Source: Todiramphus chloris collaris
Lineage: Eukaryota; Chordata; Aves; Coraciiformes; Alcedinidae
Length of the DNA: 64,000 nt
Direction: 5' to 3'
NCBI GenBank assembly: GCA_025345505.1
Contig: JANVCC010000152.1
Coordinates: 2,179,318 to 2,243,317, forward strand
Every line of letters starts with the position of its first letter. Position 1 is the stretch's first letter. Both the position numbers and the translations under genes were made by a program. Positions 49,915-63,205 of the stretch are shown here, piece by piece. The notes under the pieces are model-generated. The model searched no databases and was not told where the DNA came from. It saw nothing but the letters and a program-made list of their open reading frames with translations.

Positions 49915-50506
49915 TCAGCAGGACTGGAGCAATCCCAAGGACAAATACAGTCTAGGCAATGAGTGGATTGAGAGCAGCCTGCAGAGGAGGATTTGGGGAT
50001 ATTGGTGTATGAAAAACTGAATATAAGCAGCCAGCAATGTGCTCTCACAGCCAAGAAAGCCAATCACATTCTGGGATGCATTAAGAGAAGCGTGGCCAGC
50101 AGGTCAAGGGAGGTGATTCTTCCCTTCTACTCTGCTCTTATGAGACCCTACCTGGAGTACTGCATCCAGCTTTGGAGCTTACAGCATAAGAAAGATATGA
50201 ACCTACTTGAGTGGGTCCAGAGAAGAACTATGGAGATGATCAGAGTGCTGGAGCACCTCCCCTACAAGGACAGGCTGACAGAGTTGAGGTTGTTTAACCT
50301 GGAGAAGAGAAGGCTCTGGGGAGACCTTACGTAGCCTTCCATTACTTAAAGTGAGCCTACAGGAAAGGTGGGGAATGTAGTGATAGAATCATGGGTTACA
50401 GTTTTAAATTGAAAGAGGGTAGATTTAGATTAGATATTAGAAAGAAATTCTTTGCTGTAAGGGTGGTGAGACACTGGAAAAGGTTGCCCAGAAAAGTGTG
50501 GCTACC
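49915..50506 (+). mobile_element. CR1 LINE, 5' portion, interrupted by LTR-like insert
   Basis: The frame 49993-50334 encodes the RT C-terminal region ([45 protein letters not shown], shown here only as the recognisable class of motif; key points are [11 protein letters not shown] and RPYLEYCIQ). The element is 5'-truncated and breaks at 50506 (GTGTGGCTACC). Its tail resumes around 51172. Confidence 0.88.
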
Positions 50507-51171
50507 TGTTGGGAACTAAAGTAATCTTAAACCTGACTATTCAAATCATGATCTTTCATTAATATTAGTAGCTAATTTGCTTAGCATGAGTAGCTAGATT
50601 GCTGAAGCCTTTTGGCTGCAAGCTGTAACCTAGAGATGGATGAACTTAAACTGAACTCTTAGTCATAGGAGGAATGTCTGGGAGTAGTTTTGCATTACTC
50701 TGATATATTGTAACTGAACTAATGTAATGAGATTGTATAAATAATGTTAATGAAGATGGTATGCATAACAATATAAATTAGAATGACCATTATGATCAAA
50801 GGAAAGGAACGGTAATTCAAGGAAATTAAGAAAGAGACCATTCTATCTGGAGTTAGCAGAAGATAGATGAGATTCAGGTGCAGATGGAACAAAAAGATTA
50901 TGAAACTGTGTAAGTAGGTAAAGTTGCCTGCACCAGAACTCCAGTCATTGTAGAGGATAAGTAACAATTAAACAATTTGATTGGACAAAAGACACATGCT
51001 TATTGCATGAACAGGTGCACGAACATCTGATATAATAGGTTGTGAGACTTTCAAAAGCACAGGGAAATGACCAAAGGAGTCCCTCTCTGGAGGGACCATG
51101 ATGTCTGGGATTTGATGCCTGAGACACTGCTTCAGGAAACCAAGTGTTCAGACTGCATGTCTTTAACAACA
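50507..51171 (+). mobile_element. Probable solo LTR inserted in a CR1
   Basis: About 665 bases of non-CR1 sequence interrupt the CR1 tail. The insert starts TGTTG and ends CAACA, perfect 5-base inverted ends of the retroviral LTR type. A TATAATAGG box lies near 51035. GCCTGAGACACTGCTTCAGG near the right end resembles U5-type sequence of avian endogenous retroviral LTRs. No internal viral genes are present. No target duplication is visible, and about 20 bases of CR1 seem missing. The strand is inferred from the TATA-like box. The right boundary could lie slightly earlier (about 51142-51157), because GTCTTTAA may be CR1. Confidence 0.6.
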
Positions 51172-51274
51172 TCAGGTTGGATGGGACTTTGAGCAACCTG
51201 ATCTAGTGGAAGGGTAGGCAGGCTGGAATTAAATGGTGTCTAAGGTCCTTTCCAACCCAAATGGCTCCATGATT
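51172..51274 (+). mobile_element. CR1 LINE tail after the LTR-like insert
   Basis: CAGGTTGGATGGGACTTTGAGCAACCTGATCTAGTGG, then CCTTTCCAACCC and CTCCATGATT continue the CR1 3' end. Confidence 0.85.
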
Positions 51275-51698
51275 AGAACTTTAGAAAAGCTTATAGATAC
51301 TCAGGCAGAAGAGGAGCTACATACTGAGTTGCCTTGTAACTTTAATGACAGCATGACATTAGCCTAAAATTTGGTCTGAGCAGCTCAGCTCCACAAGATG
51401 CATCAACACCTCTTTATGGTGTGGGGGCATGGTAGGGTCCAGTTAATAGATGTCTGCTTGAGGATATATAGCAGAAGGGTTGGTAACCCTTGAATTTACT
51501 TACTGCATCTTCTGGAAAAAGGAGGTAGAAAGTGAATAGCAGCTACAGAGCATTATCTCCCATGCAATATTTGCCTGTCCATAGTCTGTAATATGCAATC
51601 TTACATACATATGTATTTTTATGTCTGTCTGCTCTGTCATCTCAAAGGTTTGTTTGTTTGTTTTTCCCCACACTTTGTAACTTTTTTCAGCCAGACTT
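51275..51698. other. Intergenic stretch, nothing recognised
   Basis: No repeat or exon recognised apart from the A/C-rich run (minus strand) at about 51646-51666 noted with the neighbouring frame. Confidence 0.4.
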
Positions 51699-52106
51699 TT
51701 AGTAACTGTTTTTACCTTTTCTTGGTTTCACAGTCATTCTGTCTCTGTATTTATAGTAGAGAGTTTCTCCATTCCTTAATTTCTGTCTGAATCTTTTAAG
51801 AAGCTTTTGTAATTTCACAGGGATTTCCTTTATTTTCTTAATCTTTGTCCTAAAGCTAGCCAGACTCCAGAGATGGTAAACATCAAGCTTGTCGTAGCCA
51901 ATACTGGTACTGTAACTGTAGGAGTAGAAAATTACCAAGCCAACTTTGTTGCACAGCAACTGATCATGGACCAAACATAAAAACCTTTTGATCTTGGTGT
52001 TTTCTTTTTTATTATTTTTTAAATTTTTTTTCATTTCCTTTTTCCCCACTGGTATAATTTTACAAAGCTGTTTTAAAGGATTCCTCAGAGACCTTTGATA
52101 TGACAT
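51699..52106 (-). other. Unrecognised 135-codon open frame
   Basis: The minus frame runs from ATG at 52106 to TAA at 51699. The protein is lysine-rich at its start (GKKEMKKNLKNNKKEN) and has a less biased middle (FLCLVHDQLLCNKVGLVIFY, SYSTSIGYDKLDVYHLWSL). A basic end (KLQKLLKRFRQKLRNGE, YKYRDRMTVKPRKGK) follows. I do not recognise the family. About 35-50 bases past the stop the minus strand shows AAAAACAAACAAACAAACC, which could be the remains of a poly(A) tail, so a retrocopy of an mRNA is one option. Chance is another, given the AT-rich DNA. Confidence 0.25.
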
Positions 52107-54300
52107 TTTCCTATCTTTTCTCCTGTATTTGAATCATGATGGCTCACACTGTTATGTAAGTTTACTGTTTTATGATTGTGGGGGCTGCATTGTTTCAGAG
52201 AATGTGGGATGAAGTAGGTGAAGCTGGAGGAGGATAGTCTAATGGGTCTAGCAGAGTGGCAGCATTTATACTACTTTGTACAGTCCTAATTAACACTGTA
52301 TCCCTGAAACATGACAAAGAAGTGAAAAAAAAAATCTAATTGGAAAGGTCAAGGAGAATACTGTAAGATATGTTCTTATTCACCAAAATATGTCTTGTCT
52401 TCTGTGAGACTGGAAAGGGTTCAAAAGAAAGGAAAAAGTATCCCTGTGCTGCTATGTCATACTTTTCTAGTTTTTTAACTCCTTCAAAAATACTGAAAGT
52501 TCACTACACTGTTAATGCTGTGTTGCAATGATGTTTTGGCACTTAGAGAGGAATAGTGCCTATGACCCTTAACCTGCACTTTGCTAGCACTGCCCACTTG
52601 TACTTTTGTTATTGCTGTCTGATGTCAGATAGTAAATTTAAAACTGAATTGTTAAGATGTTTACTTGTTTGGAAAAAAATCAAGTGCTAGACTGAAATAA
52701 AGTATGTCTCTTAAAAATTTATGTTTGCATCAGGAAAGCCTTTCTGAAATTCATGTTTATATAAAACAAAGGTTTTACTGAAACAAAGGTGCTACTAATA
52801 GTTTCTTAATATTAAGACTTTAAATCGTTGTATTTGATGTCGGGATCAGGACAGGACAATGGATCTTCTTCAAGGCCTTCACTTTTTCCTATCTGGTTTT
52901 GTGGTGTGATAACTTGCAAGGGTCTAAGGGCAGCCCAATGTTATCTTCAAGAACTGTTTGCACACCAGCCTGCTAAGCTTTGAATTTTTATAGTCTATAT
53001 GATTTGCACAATAACCAAAATCACCCTGATGATTCTTCAGACACAAAGTCCAACTCAGTCCATCGTTTAAGTACCCTTAACATTTGATGCAATTGATTAA
53101 AATCCGCCCCCAAATGTATTGGCCTATTATAGCACACAGTTGCAATGATTTTTTAATAAATACTAGTTTAAAATGTATATAGTAAGAAATAACACCCCTA
53201 CTTAGAGTTTATACTAAATACATACATATATACATATTGTAAATTAGGCAATTTATAGCATTTCTGGGCACAACACATACACACAAAGACAACTGGAGCT
53301 TAGGTAGTCAATTACAGATTAGTTGGAAATAGTTGGGACATGTCTGAAGCAGAAAGATCTTATCTTCCCAAGTGTAATGCCTGCCTGGCTCTACTGTTTG
53401 CTGTCTTCCTTCCATAAATAGTGTTCAGAAAATTCAGAAAATTCCTTCTTGTTCCATAGTCCATCATTGATGCAGAGCTCTAATCTCAGAAGAAATATCA
53501 TTATGTATTCCTAAAATTATCTGATTAGCTTCTTGACAATTTTTTTTCCATCAAATCCCTACAGATTGTATATTCTACATATATGTAGTGTTTTGATATT
53601 TCCATAACTAGAAAACCTCTTGTTTCTACCCTATGTCACTTTTTACTTACACAAGGTCCAGCATTTTATTCATAGTTGTTTAAAATGTCTCGGCTGTAGC
53701 ACTATGCAAAAGTGCAGTCTTTTAAAACACAACTGATACATTTCTGTATCTAACTGAATTACCACTGGTTTTCAACATTCAAAAATATTAAGTCCTATAT
53801 GGTACCCATGTGCAATTTTATATTACCTACACACCTTTATGGGTTGGTGATCTATTAATTATGTTCAGTGGTATTAAAATAAGTCATACCCATCATCACT
53901 GAGAAAAAGAGTTTCTTCTGTTTTGAGACAGAGACACCTTTGATTTGGATCCATTTTTCCCAGTTACTTTTGCGTGCTTATTTTTTTGTCTTGTTTTATC
54001 TTCAGACAGAGCAATTCACCTATAAAAGTATTATATATATCCCATTTCAGATATGATAATAAAATGAAATTAAAATCAAGTGAAATAAAGTCAAGCAACT
54101 TATAATTAATAATATTCATAGAGTTGAAATGGATTGCTTTTTGGCTCTTCCTCTGGAAAATAAGCCAGAAAGGATTGTTATTAAGCTACCTGAGTTACTG
54201 CAGCTTAAGCATCTCCCTCCACAGGATTTTCTAGTGGTGTTAAAGACCTGATTAACTGCATTTTTGCTTTTTTATTTCATACAATTCATCAGCTAGTATC
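52107..54300. other. Intergenic AT-rich stretch, nothing recognised
   Basis: No frame above 60 codons and no repeat family seen. Confidence 0.4.
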
Positions 54301-54309
54301 CTCATACTG

Positions 54310-55104
54310 TTGTTTATAAGTTCTCAGCTCAGGTTTATTATCTATTTATTATCCATTATGTGTCCTGTTTCTTTCTTTATAATTTTTCTTCATGATTTTG
54401 TAGCCAATGGAAACACCCATGTTAGTTGTCTTTCATCCATATACTCACATGCTTCACTGAATTTAACAATACTGTCAGTGAGTTTGAACTGCTTGTTTGC
54501 ATGTTAATTGTATTGCATTTGTTTGGCTTGTTCTGAAGTTTTAAACATTTTACCTGTTCTACCAGTTAGATATTCTTTTGTATGTGGTTCTCTTTTTCTT
54601 TCAGAACTTTTCAAAATGCATGTTAGAAGATTCTCAGAGATGATGCTGCCTTTTCTCTTTTTGTTTTCTAATTCTGTGAATCATAACCATATTTGGGTCT
54701 CCTATTTATATGATGCTTCACTATTATCCCTCTTTCCTAAGTCCAATTGCTGCAGATCATTGTTAGCAAATGTTAAAGCCCTGACTCATTCCTGTGTTTA
54801 TTATCCCTTTGAGCCTTTTGTTCATCTCTCAACATTTTTCTTCCTTGTTGGACCCTCTGCTGATTCAACCAAATAAATGTTTACCAGTCTGATTCAGTGG
54901 TTGCTGCTGCACAAGCTAGGTTCCCATACAGCTATCCCAATGGCTGTCTCTCATTTAACCCATTACTCCATAGAGATATCCCCATTTAAGAATGCTGTCA
55001 CTTTTGTTGTTGCTTTAATCTGTCTGGAACTTTCATGGTTCTTTGAGGTAGCAATTTGCTTTCCATTTGTAGGCCTTCCCTTTTGCTACAGTCTTGATAA
55101 TTAA
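54310..55104 (+). other. Frame with only two stops over about 265 codons
   Basis: One plus-strand frame is open from 54310 to 55104 except for TAA at 54505-54507 and 54874-54876. It is rich in hydrophobic residues (Phe, Leu, Ser), as expected when T-rich DNA is translated. No domain recognised. Probably chance or a very old repeat. Confidence 0.2.
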
Positions 55105-55199
55105 AAGAGCTATTGGTTTTCCCTGCATGGCTGTCTATACTGCAGAGCTGGTTTTGCAATAGCACGTAGTGTGGTAACTATTCTTTTCCAGACTCCACA

Positions 55200-56000
55200 A
55201 CATTATTATTATTAGTAGTCTCTAGTCTTCATAGGTCTGGATCACTCTGACTCTCTCCATCCTAGTGTTCCAGGTCTCCCGAAGAGCTGTAACAAACCTA
55301 TTATGACTTTGAAACTGCTTGCAGGGCCACTGTGTGTTTCTCTCCTCCATCACTAGGAGGGAGAGGTTACAGGGCCCACTGTCCTCCTTCCTTGCACTGA
55401 TCTCCTATAAGCAATATAGCAGAATGCTTGTTGCAGCATTATCCAAGCAATTCAGATTGTCCCCATGCTTCTGAAGTATTTTATATGTATCTGGTCTTGC
55501 TATCTTCTGCTGTGTTATTTCTTAGCACTACCTTAGAGGTTATGATATTCTTCCACTCCTTGGTCTACCACCACACTTTCACCACTTCCTCTGAGAAAGG
55601 GTGTTGAGGGAGTTGCTCTGTTAAAAGTAACCATTTGCATAGCTTCTCAATTATTTCTCTCCCTAGATTTTTCTCCCTTGATTTATTGTAATGTACTTTT
55701 GTCCATCCAGCTTCTGTGTCTCTTAACCAAACTTTTAGTTTGTTCCATACTGTCTTCCACAATTACAGATCCTAAAGTTGCAGACCCTTAGCTTAGCCCT
55801 GGGCACAGGCCATCCACAACAGCTGTTTTAAATGTGACCTAGGTGTAACCTGGGGCTTGTCTGCCTTATAGTTCAAAAGACCACAGAACGCTTTTTTCAA
55901 CACCACATGTATCTCTGTGGTCTTATTTGTCTTATGTTCATTGAAGTAATAAATTAATTTCAGATCTTCCATTTAGAGCTTGCACAGCACAACATGTCCA
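55200..56000 (-). mobile_element. Decayed, possibly retroelement-derived coding tract
   Basis: Read on the minus strand, several neighbouring frame pieces look protein-like. The best is 55762-55565 (WLRDTEAGWTKVHYNKS, EKLCKWLLLTEQLPQHPFSE). Similar pieces lie on each side after single stops (55900-55980, 55400-55560). The composition differs from the surrounding AT-rich noise. It may be the remnant of an endogenous retroviral or other retroelement gene. The family could not be assigned. Confidence 0.28.
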
Positions 56001-58130
56001 CTCAACCTCCTAGCACTTCCCTGGTTGGTTCACAATCCACGTTAAGCATAATTATGTGGGGTTTTTTTAGCTACTTTCCTAAACCAGTTTTGCCTGACCC
56101 AGAAGGCTGCATTCCTTTAGTGATCGGTGTTTGCCTACTGTGATACATTTTTACAACCTGGGCCTCTGGTAATGTCTTTCCTTTTTCCCTCATTCTAATC
56201 CCTCTCACTGAATGTCCTACAAAGTTTACTTAGTTACCTTACACATTTTATATTTATAAAGAAATAGCCTTCTATTTTGCACAGCTTCATCCCCATCTGC
56301 TAAATCTGGCACTTCCCAAATTGTCACATTCTTCTAGATTTAAGCCTGTTGTTCTGAAATGGCTCTTCTGACCAGGGTCATTTGAATTCACCTGAGCAGT
56401 TGTGACCAAGCACCCAGGAACTGGTGGCATCTTCACAACAAGGCTAATCAAGTTCTAGTCCAGCAGTGTTACAGGAATGATCTCAATCCTAGATGCAAGG
56501 AAGCATGTGCAACACTGAGACGTACATAAGTTTCAGGCAGCTGTTTGGTCCTGCCTGCACATTGTCTCACAACCAGGATGAGTAGATGATGCTTTCTTGC
56601 ACTGGTGCCCTCTCAAACACTTGGACTTTAGTTTGGTCTTGAAAAATACATCCCAGCAGAAATGGCCAGGCGGAGTGGAGGAAGGTGTGCAAAGGGGAGC
56701 CAGCATTTGATCTTAGAGAAGTGATGTAAATGTGAGCAAAGTGCTGTTTCTGTCTTCAGCAGGTTTCTGACCAGCTTCTTTCCTGTCAATGAGGTCGCAG
56801 TGGGCTGTCAGAGGGGATGTGTGTTGGGGGAGACATCGCCAAGTTTTGGGAGTGCAACTGATTATAAATGTAATGCTTTCACACATTAATATTTATGCAG
56901 TGTGCCCACAAATGACAAAGGAAGGTTAATTTTAGATTAAGTTTTATTTCAGTGGAATACAAATCCGAAGAGGTATGAGACTTGAGTGGCATGACTGATA
57001 TGAGAAAGTGAGTTTTTGTCTATCAGTAGGCAAGGGAGTTTTATTATATGAAATCTATAGGTTTTCATGAATGACTGAAGGTACTTGAATTCCTTCATCA
57101 GTTTCACAGCCTGTTGCAGACAAATTTTAGTCAAACTGGTTACTGTGCTGTTAATTATTAAATGAGACCATATGACCTCTAATGGGTTTGAACCAGCACC
57201 AAAAATGTTTTAGCTCCATTTTTGACCATGCTAATAATAGTCTCACCTGTCTTGTTGTATGCTACAATTACTCTAATGTTTTACTTTCTCACTGCTCTAG
57301 AAGCAGCAAAACTTACTTTAGTAACATAATGGTAGGATATATAGAGGTTGCAATACAGTTTTAATCTGTATTCCCTTTTCAAATGCCATTATATCATATC
57401 CATTAAGTGCTTACAATGGACTCGCTGAAAAAATGGCAATCAGAGAAAAAGAGGTGCCATATTTCTGTGTCAGTGACTCAGCAGACGATCTGCCAAGTTC
57501 ACAAAAAAAAAAAATCTAATTTTTAGTCCTGCAAACTCAATTTCAACTGTAATAGTCAACTGGGCTCTTGGCTTCCCAATTATAACCATTGCTAATCAAG
57601 AAAGCTCTTGATATGACCACCATGCTGTGTTCTTTTCATTACGTATAAAATTGCTCTGACAGGCTCCTGTTTTCTTGATGAAGATATTTCTGAACTGATT
57701 GTGAAACTGTGATTAGCATGTACAAATCTCACTTTGATTTCCAGAACCCCTGTGAATAAACAGGATTTGCAATTAAAAAAAACACCATAGTTTTTAAAAT
57801 TTGGAACTAAGCAAATTGATATTGCAGCCAGTGAAAAAGTAAACATAGAATTCAAATCACCTTGCAGATTTCTATAATACTGTAGTTGGTTTAGCACCAG
57901 GTCTTATCCAGAAAAGAAGTATTTAAGTTTGAATTTGCTTTAGTTTGACTGTGTGACTTGATACCTCAAGAAAAGGTAGGTGATAATCTTGGTAGTGATC
58001 TGAATCCCTCAGAGCAGAGACATGAGCTCCAATGAGCAATCTCTTCATGAGGCTGTTTAATGCTAAACTCCAAATTGCATATGCTGAATTGCTTTCTTTT
58101 ATAAATATTGAATAAAATAAAAGGGTAAGT
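56001..58130. other. Intergenic stretch, nothing recognised
   Basis: Mixed AT-rich sequence. No confident feature. Confidence 0.4.
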
Positions 58131-58389
58131 TCATAGAATCATAGAATCATTTCAGTTGGAAAAGACCTTTAAGATCATCTTTAACCTAAAACTGACAAGC
58201 CCACCACTAAACCATGTCCCTCAGCACCTCATGTATATCTTTTAAATGCCTCCAGAGATGGTGACTCCACCAACTCTCTGGGCAGCCTGTTCTAGTGGTC
58301 ATCAATCCTTTCAGTGAAGAAGTTTTCCCTAATGTCCAACCTAAACCTTTCCTGGTGCAACTTGAGGCCATTTCTTCCTGTCCTATCAA
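58131..58389 (-). mobile_element. CR1 LINE 3' end fragment
   Basis: TCATAGAATCATAGAATCATTTCAGTTGGAAAAGACC at the left, then CCACTAAACCATGTCCCTCAGC and AGTGAAGAAGTTTTCCC. It has the same subfamily wording as the copy at 8269. Confidence 0.88.
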
Positions 58390-61300
58390 GGACAAGTTTA
58401 TTTGTTTTAAATAAGCTAAGTTCCATTAGGCAAGAGAACATTATCATTAATAGCAAAATTTGTGCAATTTCTGTACTTAATCACAACCATTTTCACAGAT
58501 CAATGCACCTACATGCAGTCTGTTCAATAAGACACATACCCTATCTACTAGACGCAGAAATTAGATTGTAGCTGGATCAGAAGAAAAATGTTTTTGAATT
58601 CCTGTTTCTTCAGAAGCTTCTCTTCCTTTACACAAAATGGTTAGGAGGATGGACTTGAAAAGGCAATAGTTTTTTAAAACAAACAAGTTTGTAAGCGGTA
58701 CTGTGGAGCAGTAGTTTGGTACTGTTTGTGGATTCTTCTCCAGGTTTAATTTTTTGAACATACAACATGAATATCACAAGGGTCTCATAGGGATTATGTT
58801 GAATTCTCTCTGTGAACCGGCAAATAACTCCCTTTGCTCTGAGCTCTGCTATTCTGATCTGTGTGTGGTTGTGACTCAGAAGGAATTGTTCCAATAGGGC
58901 ATTCTAAAAACAAGGAATCATTTTTATTAAATTACTAAGCATTGCAAGCAACACTTTTTCAAGATTTTATATTTTTTTCCCCTTATCTAACCAAAAAAGA
59001 GAAGAGGGAAGAAGCCCTTAGTTGACCATAAGCTTAGGTGCATCATTACCAAAGTTATCATGCTGGTTAAGCTTTTTGAAGATGGTGTGCAGATTCCATT
59101 AGATAGCTGTGAGAATATACTATAGTTGTGGCTGCTGAACTCTTAGCTCAGAGGACACCTTAGACTTGAGGTGAGCTCCCAGCATTGCAACATACATCAT
59201 GTCCATAAACGCTACTGTTTTCTGAAAACTGTAGGAAACCAAACTGATAAAAATTTTCCCTCTGTAGGTTTATAGATTATGAATTGTAAAACTGCTCCCA
59301 AGGTCATCTGAAAATTGATCGGCCACGGCTGTGCTTTTCTTATAAAGGGTTCAAGCAGCTGTTAGCTATGCTTTATCACCATATGATATATGACAGTGTT
59401 ATGGCCATATATTTTTATTGTTTCCACCAGATGCAGTTTGTCTGTGACTTTGTCTCTTCGGATAGAGTTAGGTTCAGAGATACTCTTCAAGGTAGTGAGC
59501 TTTTTTCATGCCAGAAAATTGGAATCTAATAAATCAGTGTAATTTACATGAGAAAGCAAGAGTGATGACAGGTGGCAGGAAAAGTTGCTAGCAGGGAAGT
59601 ACATACAAAATAATTCTAGACTGCTACAAGACACAAAAATATGACTTCACAAATGTCTTTTTTATGACCTAACATAGCTACTTTTTGATCAGTTCTTATT
59701 AACTGGCAGCAAGCCAACAACATTCCCTCCAGTTAAGGTATATTGGCTCTTCAGTGCTTTCAAAGACTGAGCTGGATTCTCATCATCTTCATCAGTCAGT
59801 GAGAAAATAATGGGATTTTAGTTGTTGAATCTTCATTGCTGATAATAAGAGAAGATGAATAAAGAGTAAAGGTGACTTTCAGATTCCAGGTCTGTGTTTG
59901 TTGATAGTTACAGAAGCCATATTCTAACTTCTAAAATATACTTGCCTTGTTATCTGTGAAATCCTGTTTTGTCTTTCTTCCCTTTTATTACTTGAAGGTT
60001 GTCATTCTTCTTCATATCTTTATGATCTGGCATCATCATGTCACTTCTTCATGTTTCTCTCCTGTAAAGGTTTGCCTTTCCTATTCACATAGCAGAGCTA
60101 GTTGGGAAGTACTACCTCTCGTGCCTTGGGAATGCTTTTTGGAGCTTAGCTATCAGCCTGCAGATGTCTTTTCATTCAAATACTTCCCCAAAAGTTATTT
60201 CCATTCTTACAGAAAGTCATCCAAGTACCAGTGAGTAGGAGACACTAAACAGTCACTCCACATAACAAAAAGACTTTACTATGGAAAAAATTGTTTTCGT
60301 CATTTCTCCCCCAGAATATATGTTCCCTTTCCTGTAGTGTCTTGCCTTTTACCTCTTTAGAGGAGTAGTCAAGATTAATTCTTTCCAGAGATTTCTTTCT
60401 TTCTAAGGAATTTCCCAGATATTGTTGGAAACTTAAGAATGCTAATAATTGATAATACTGGGAATATCATAATACTGAAAATGGAAGTAGGAAAAAAACT
60501 GAAGTCAAATGAAATTAATCTCATTTTTATATCACTACAGTCACATTTTAGTGGCTCATGTCACAGTCAGCACCTACTTTTGAGAGTCCTCATATTTTCT
60601 CCATTAATCCAGGTTTTCACTACAGCTCTTCAAGTTTAGATTCATATTTGGACAAGAATAGCGAGTGTACACAGCATTCTAGGTGAGTCATGTCTTACGC
60701 AATACTTCATGCTTTATATGGGAAACTCATGGACTGATTTACTGTAGGATAACCTTTTCCACTTTGGTGGCTTTTGTTTACCCTGAGAAATAAACAGAGC
60801 TTCACCTCCTATATTTGCTTCTAGTAGATGACTTCTCAGTTTTCAGACAAAAATCTCAGTAGTTGATTGGTACCCAAAGTTCTATTTTGTTCTGTTCAAT
60901 GCTCATGCTATTTAATTTACTCAGAATCACTTAGTTCTTCATCTGTACCTCAGTACCTTCCTGATCATACCACTACACTGCTAATACCAGCTTAATTTTT
61001 GTTTATGTCAGTGTATTTATCCACTCTAATCTCCTTCCAGTTTGTCTTCCTTCAACATTATTCATTGTCACTCACTCCTTCGCATCATGCAATTTTTGCA
61101 CCTCACCTACAATATAACTTTTATGCCACTAGTTGGAAAGACATGACCTTATGAAGGTCTTCGCTTCTAAATTCAGCAGCTGGAAAAAGCTCAGCATAAT
61201 TGCAGAAAGGAATGGATGGCTGGACATGAGTGCAGCCCAGAAAACATGAGGCAAAGAGCCAGAGACTTCTTGCACAGGGCCTGAACCACTGCTGTAATGT

Positions 61301-62084
61301 GCATAGGCTCACTGGCAAGACTGAATCATCCTAAACCAAAGAAGGCCACATTACAAAGTAAAATAATGGAAGTGTTCAAAGGTAAGATCGTTCCATGAAA
61401 AGAAGATTACAAGGAACATCTAGGCACTTCAACCACCCACAAGAAAACCTCAAGAACAGTGTCTGTTTGTGACTGCTGCCCCCTCCACAAGATGACCTTT
61501 ATTTCCTCTAATCCTGCTCAAGTGCTAACCACCACTGGCAATTGTAACAGATGCATCTGCCCATGGTGGCTGCATTCAGCTCAAAGTGGATTCAGTGAAG
61601 GCAGGTAACGACACAATAGCTGGGGGCTAGTTGAGCATGTGCCAACTGAAATACATCTGGTATGCAATTATGACTATGAGTCAATCATCTTACTCCATAA
61701 ATAGTGGACAGCCTAGGGCCTGTTGAACTCTTCTGAATAGAAGCAGGCTGCACACCAGGATCTCCAGCTGCATCTAAACTCCCCTCTTAAAAGGAGTTTA
61801 GAATGCAAGGAAGCCTTTTCTGAACCTCATGACTCAATGGGAGGGTCTCCCTGACAGTTTTGTGTGACTGACCCTGTCCTCTATGCAGTAAACAATCAAG
61901 CATAACTTGCCATCGAGTCTTGTTAAACCACTGTCACATTTATTATCAAGCTTTCTTAAATTGCTGGTTTATACCTCTCTTATGAGTGAAGTGTGTCACT
62001 CCATCCACAACAGTGTTACCTTGATAGTATCTTACAGTGGAAGAAGTCACTGGAGGAAAAACGTCAGGGGAAGGTTCAAAACTA
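58390..62084. other. Intergenic stretch, nothing recognised
   Basis: AT-rich. Frames such as 58628-58894 and 59947-60234 show no recognisable domain. Confidence 0.4.
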
Positions 62085-63205
62085 TGGCCATGTTGAAGAA
62101 AGGCTTTTGATGATGTCTTCCATAACATCCTCATAGAGAAGGGATGGATCAGCAGACAATGCAGAAAATTGAAAACCGTCTGAACAACTGGATTGTGATC
62201 ATGGCAAGAAGTCTAGCTGAAGGCCAGTAACTAGTAGTGTGCCCCAGTGGTCAACACTGCATCTAGTTCTGTTCAACATCTTCATTAATAATATGTGAAA
62301 TGGGACAGAATTTACCTTTAGCAATTTTGCTGATGACACAAAACTGTGGCTGGCATGCCAGAGGGTCATGCTGACATCCAGAGGGATTTAACAGGCTGGA
62401 GAAATGGGCTGACAGGAACCTCATGAAGTTCAGCAAATGGAGAGCAAAGTCTTTCACCAGGGGAGGAACAACCCCAGGCACTGACATATGTTGGGGACCA
62501 CCCAGATGGAAAGCACCTTGTCAGAAAAAGACCTGTGGGTCTTGGTGGACACTAAGCTGAATGTGAGAAGACAATGTGCCCTTGTCACAAAAAAAGGCCA
62601 ATCATATCCTGGGCTGCATTAAGTGAAGTATTGCCAGCAGGTTGAGCAAGGTGATCCTTCCCCTCAACACTGGTGAAACCATACCCAGGGTGCTGTGTCC
62701 AGTGCTGCATTATTCATTACAAGAGAGACATGGACATACTGGAGAGAGTCCAAGGACAGGCCATGAAGGTGATGAAGGGTCTGAAGCATCTTTCCTATGA
62801 GGAAAGGCTGAGAGAGCTGAAACTGTTCAGACCGGAGAGGAGAAGGCTCAAGAACATCTTATCAGTGTCTATAAATACCTGAAGGGAAGGTGCAAAGAGG
62901 ATGGATCCAGGTTCTTCTCAGTGGTGCTCAGTGCCAGGACCAAAGGCAGTGGTCACAAACTGAAACACAGGAGGTTCCCTCTGAACATCAGGAAACACTT
63001 TTTTTACTGCAAGGGTGACTGAGCACTGTAATAGGTTGCCCAGATAAATTATGGAGTCCAAGCATGAGGTTTGTTGGAAGCTTTCAAGAGTCAATGGGAT
63101 AAAGCCCTGAATAACCTGGTCTGATCTTGTAGCTGACCCTGCTGTGAGCAGGAGGTTGAGCTTTGAGGTTCACATATATTTATCTTTGAATCTCTCTGAG
63201 ATAAT
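62085..63205 (+). mobile_element. Old CR1 LINE, RT to 3' end
   Basis: GGCTTTTGATGATGTCTTCCATAACATCCTC matches the RT DVxHNIL-type motif. AATTTTGCTGATGACACAAAACTG near 62322 is the FADDTKL codon run. The frame 62673-62882 holds the ORF2 tail ([28 protein letters not shown]). Many small indels and no intact frame. The 3' terminus is near 63205 (TTTGAATCTCTCTGAG), and decay there hides the exact end. Confidence 0.85.
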
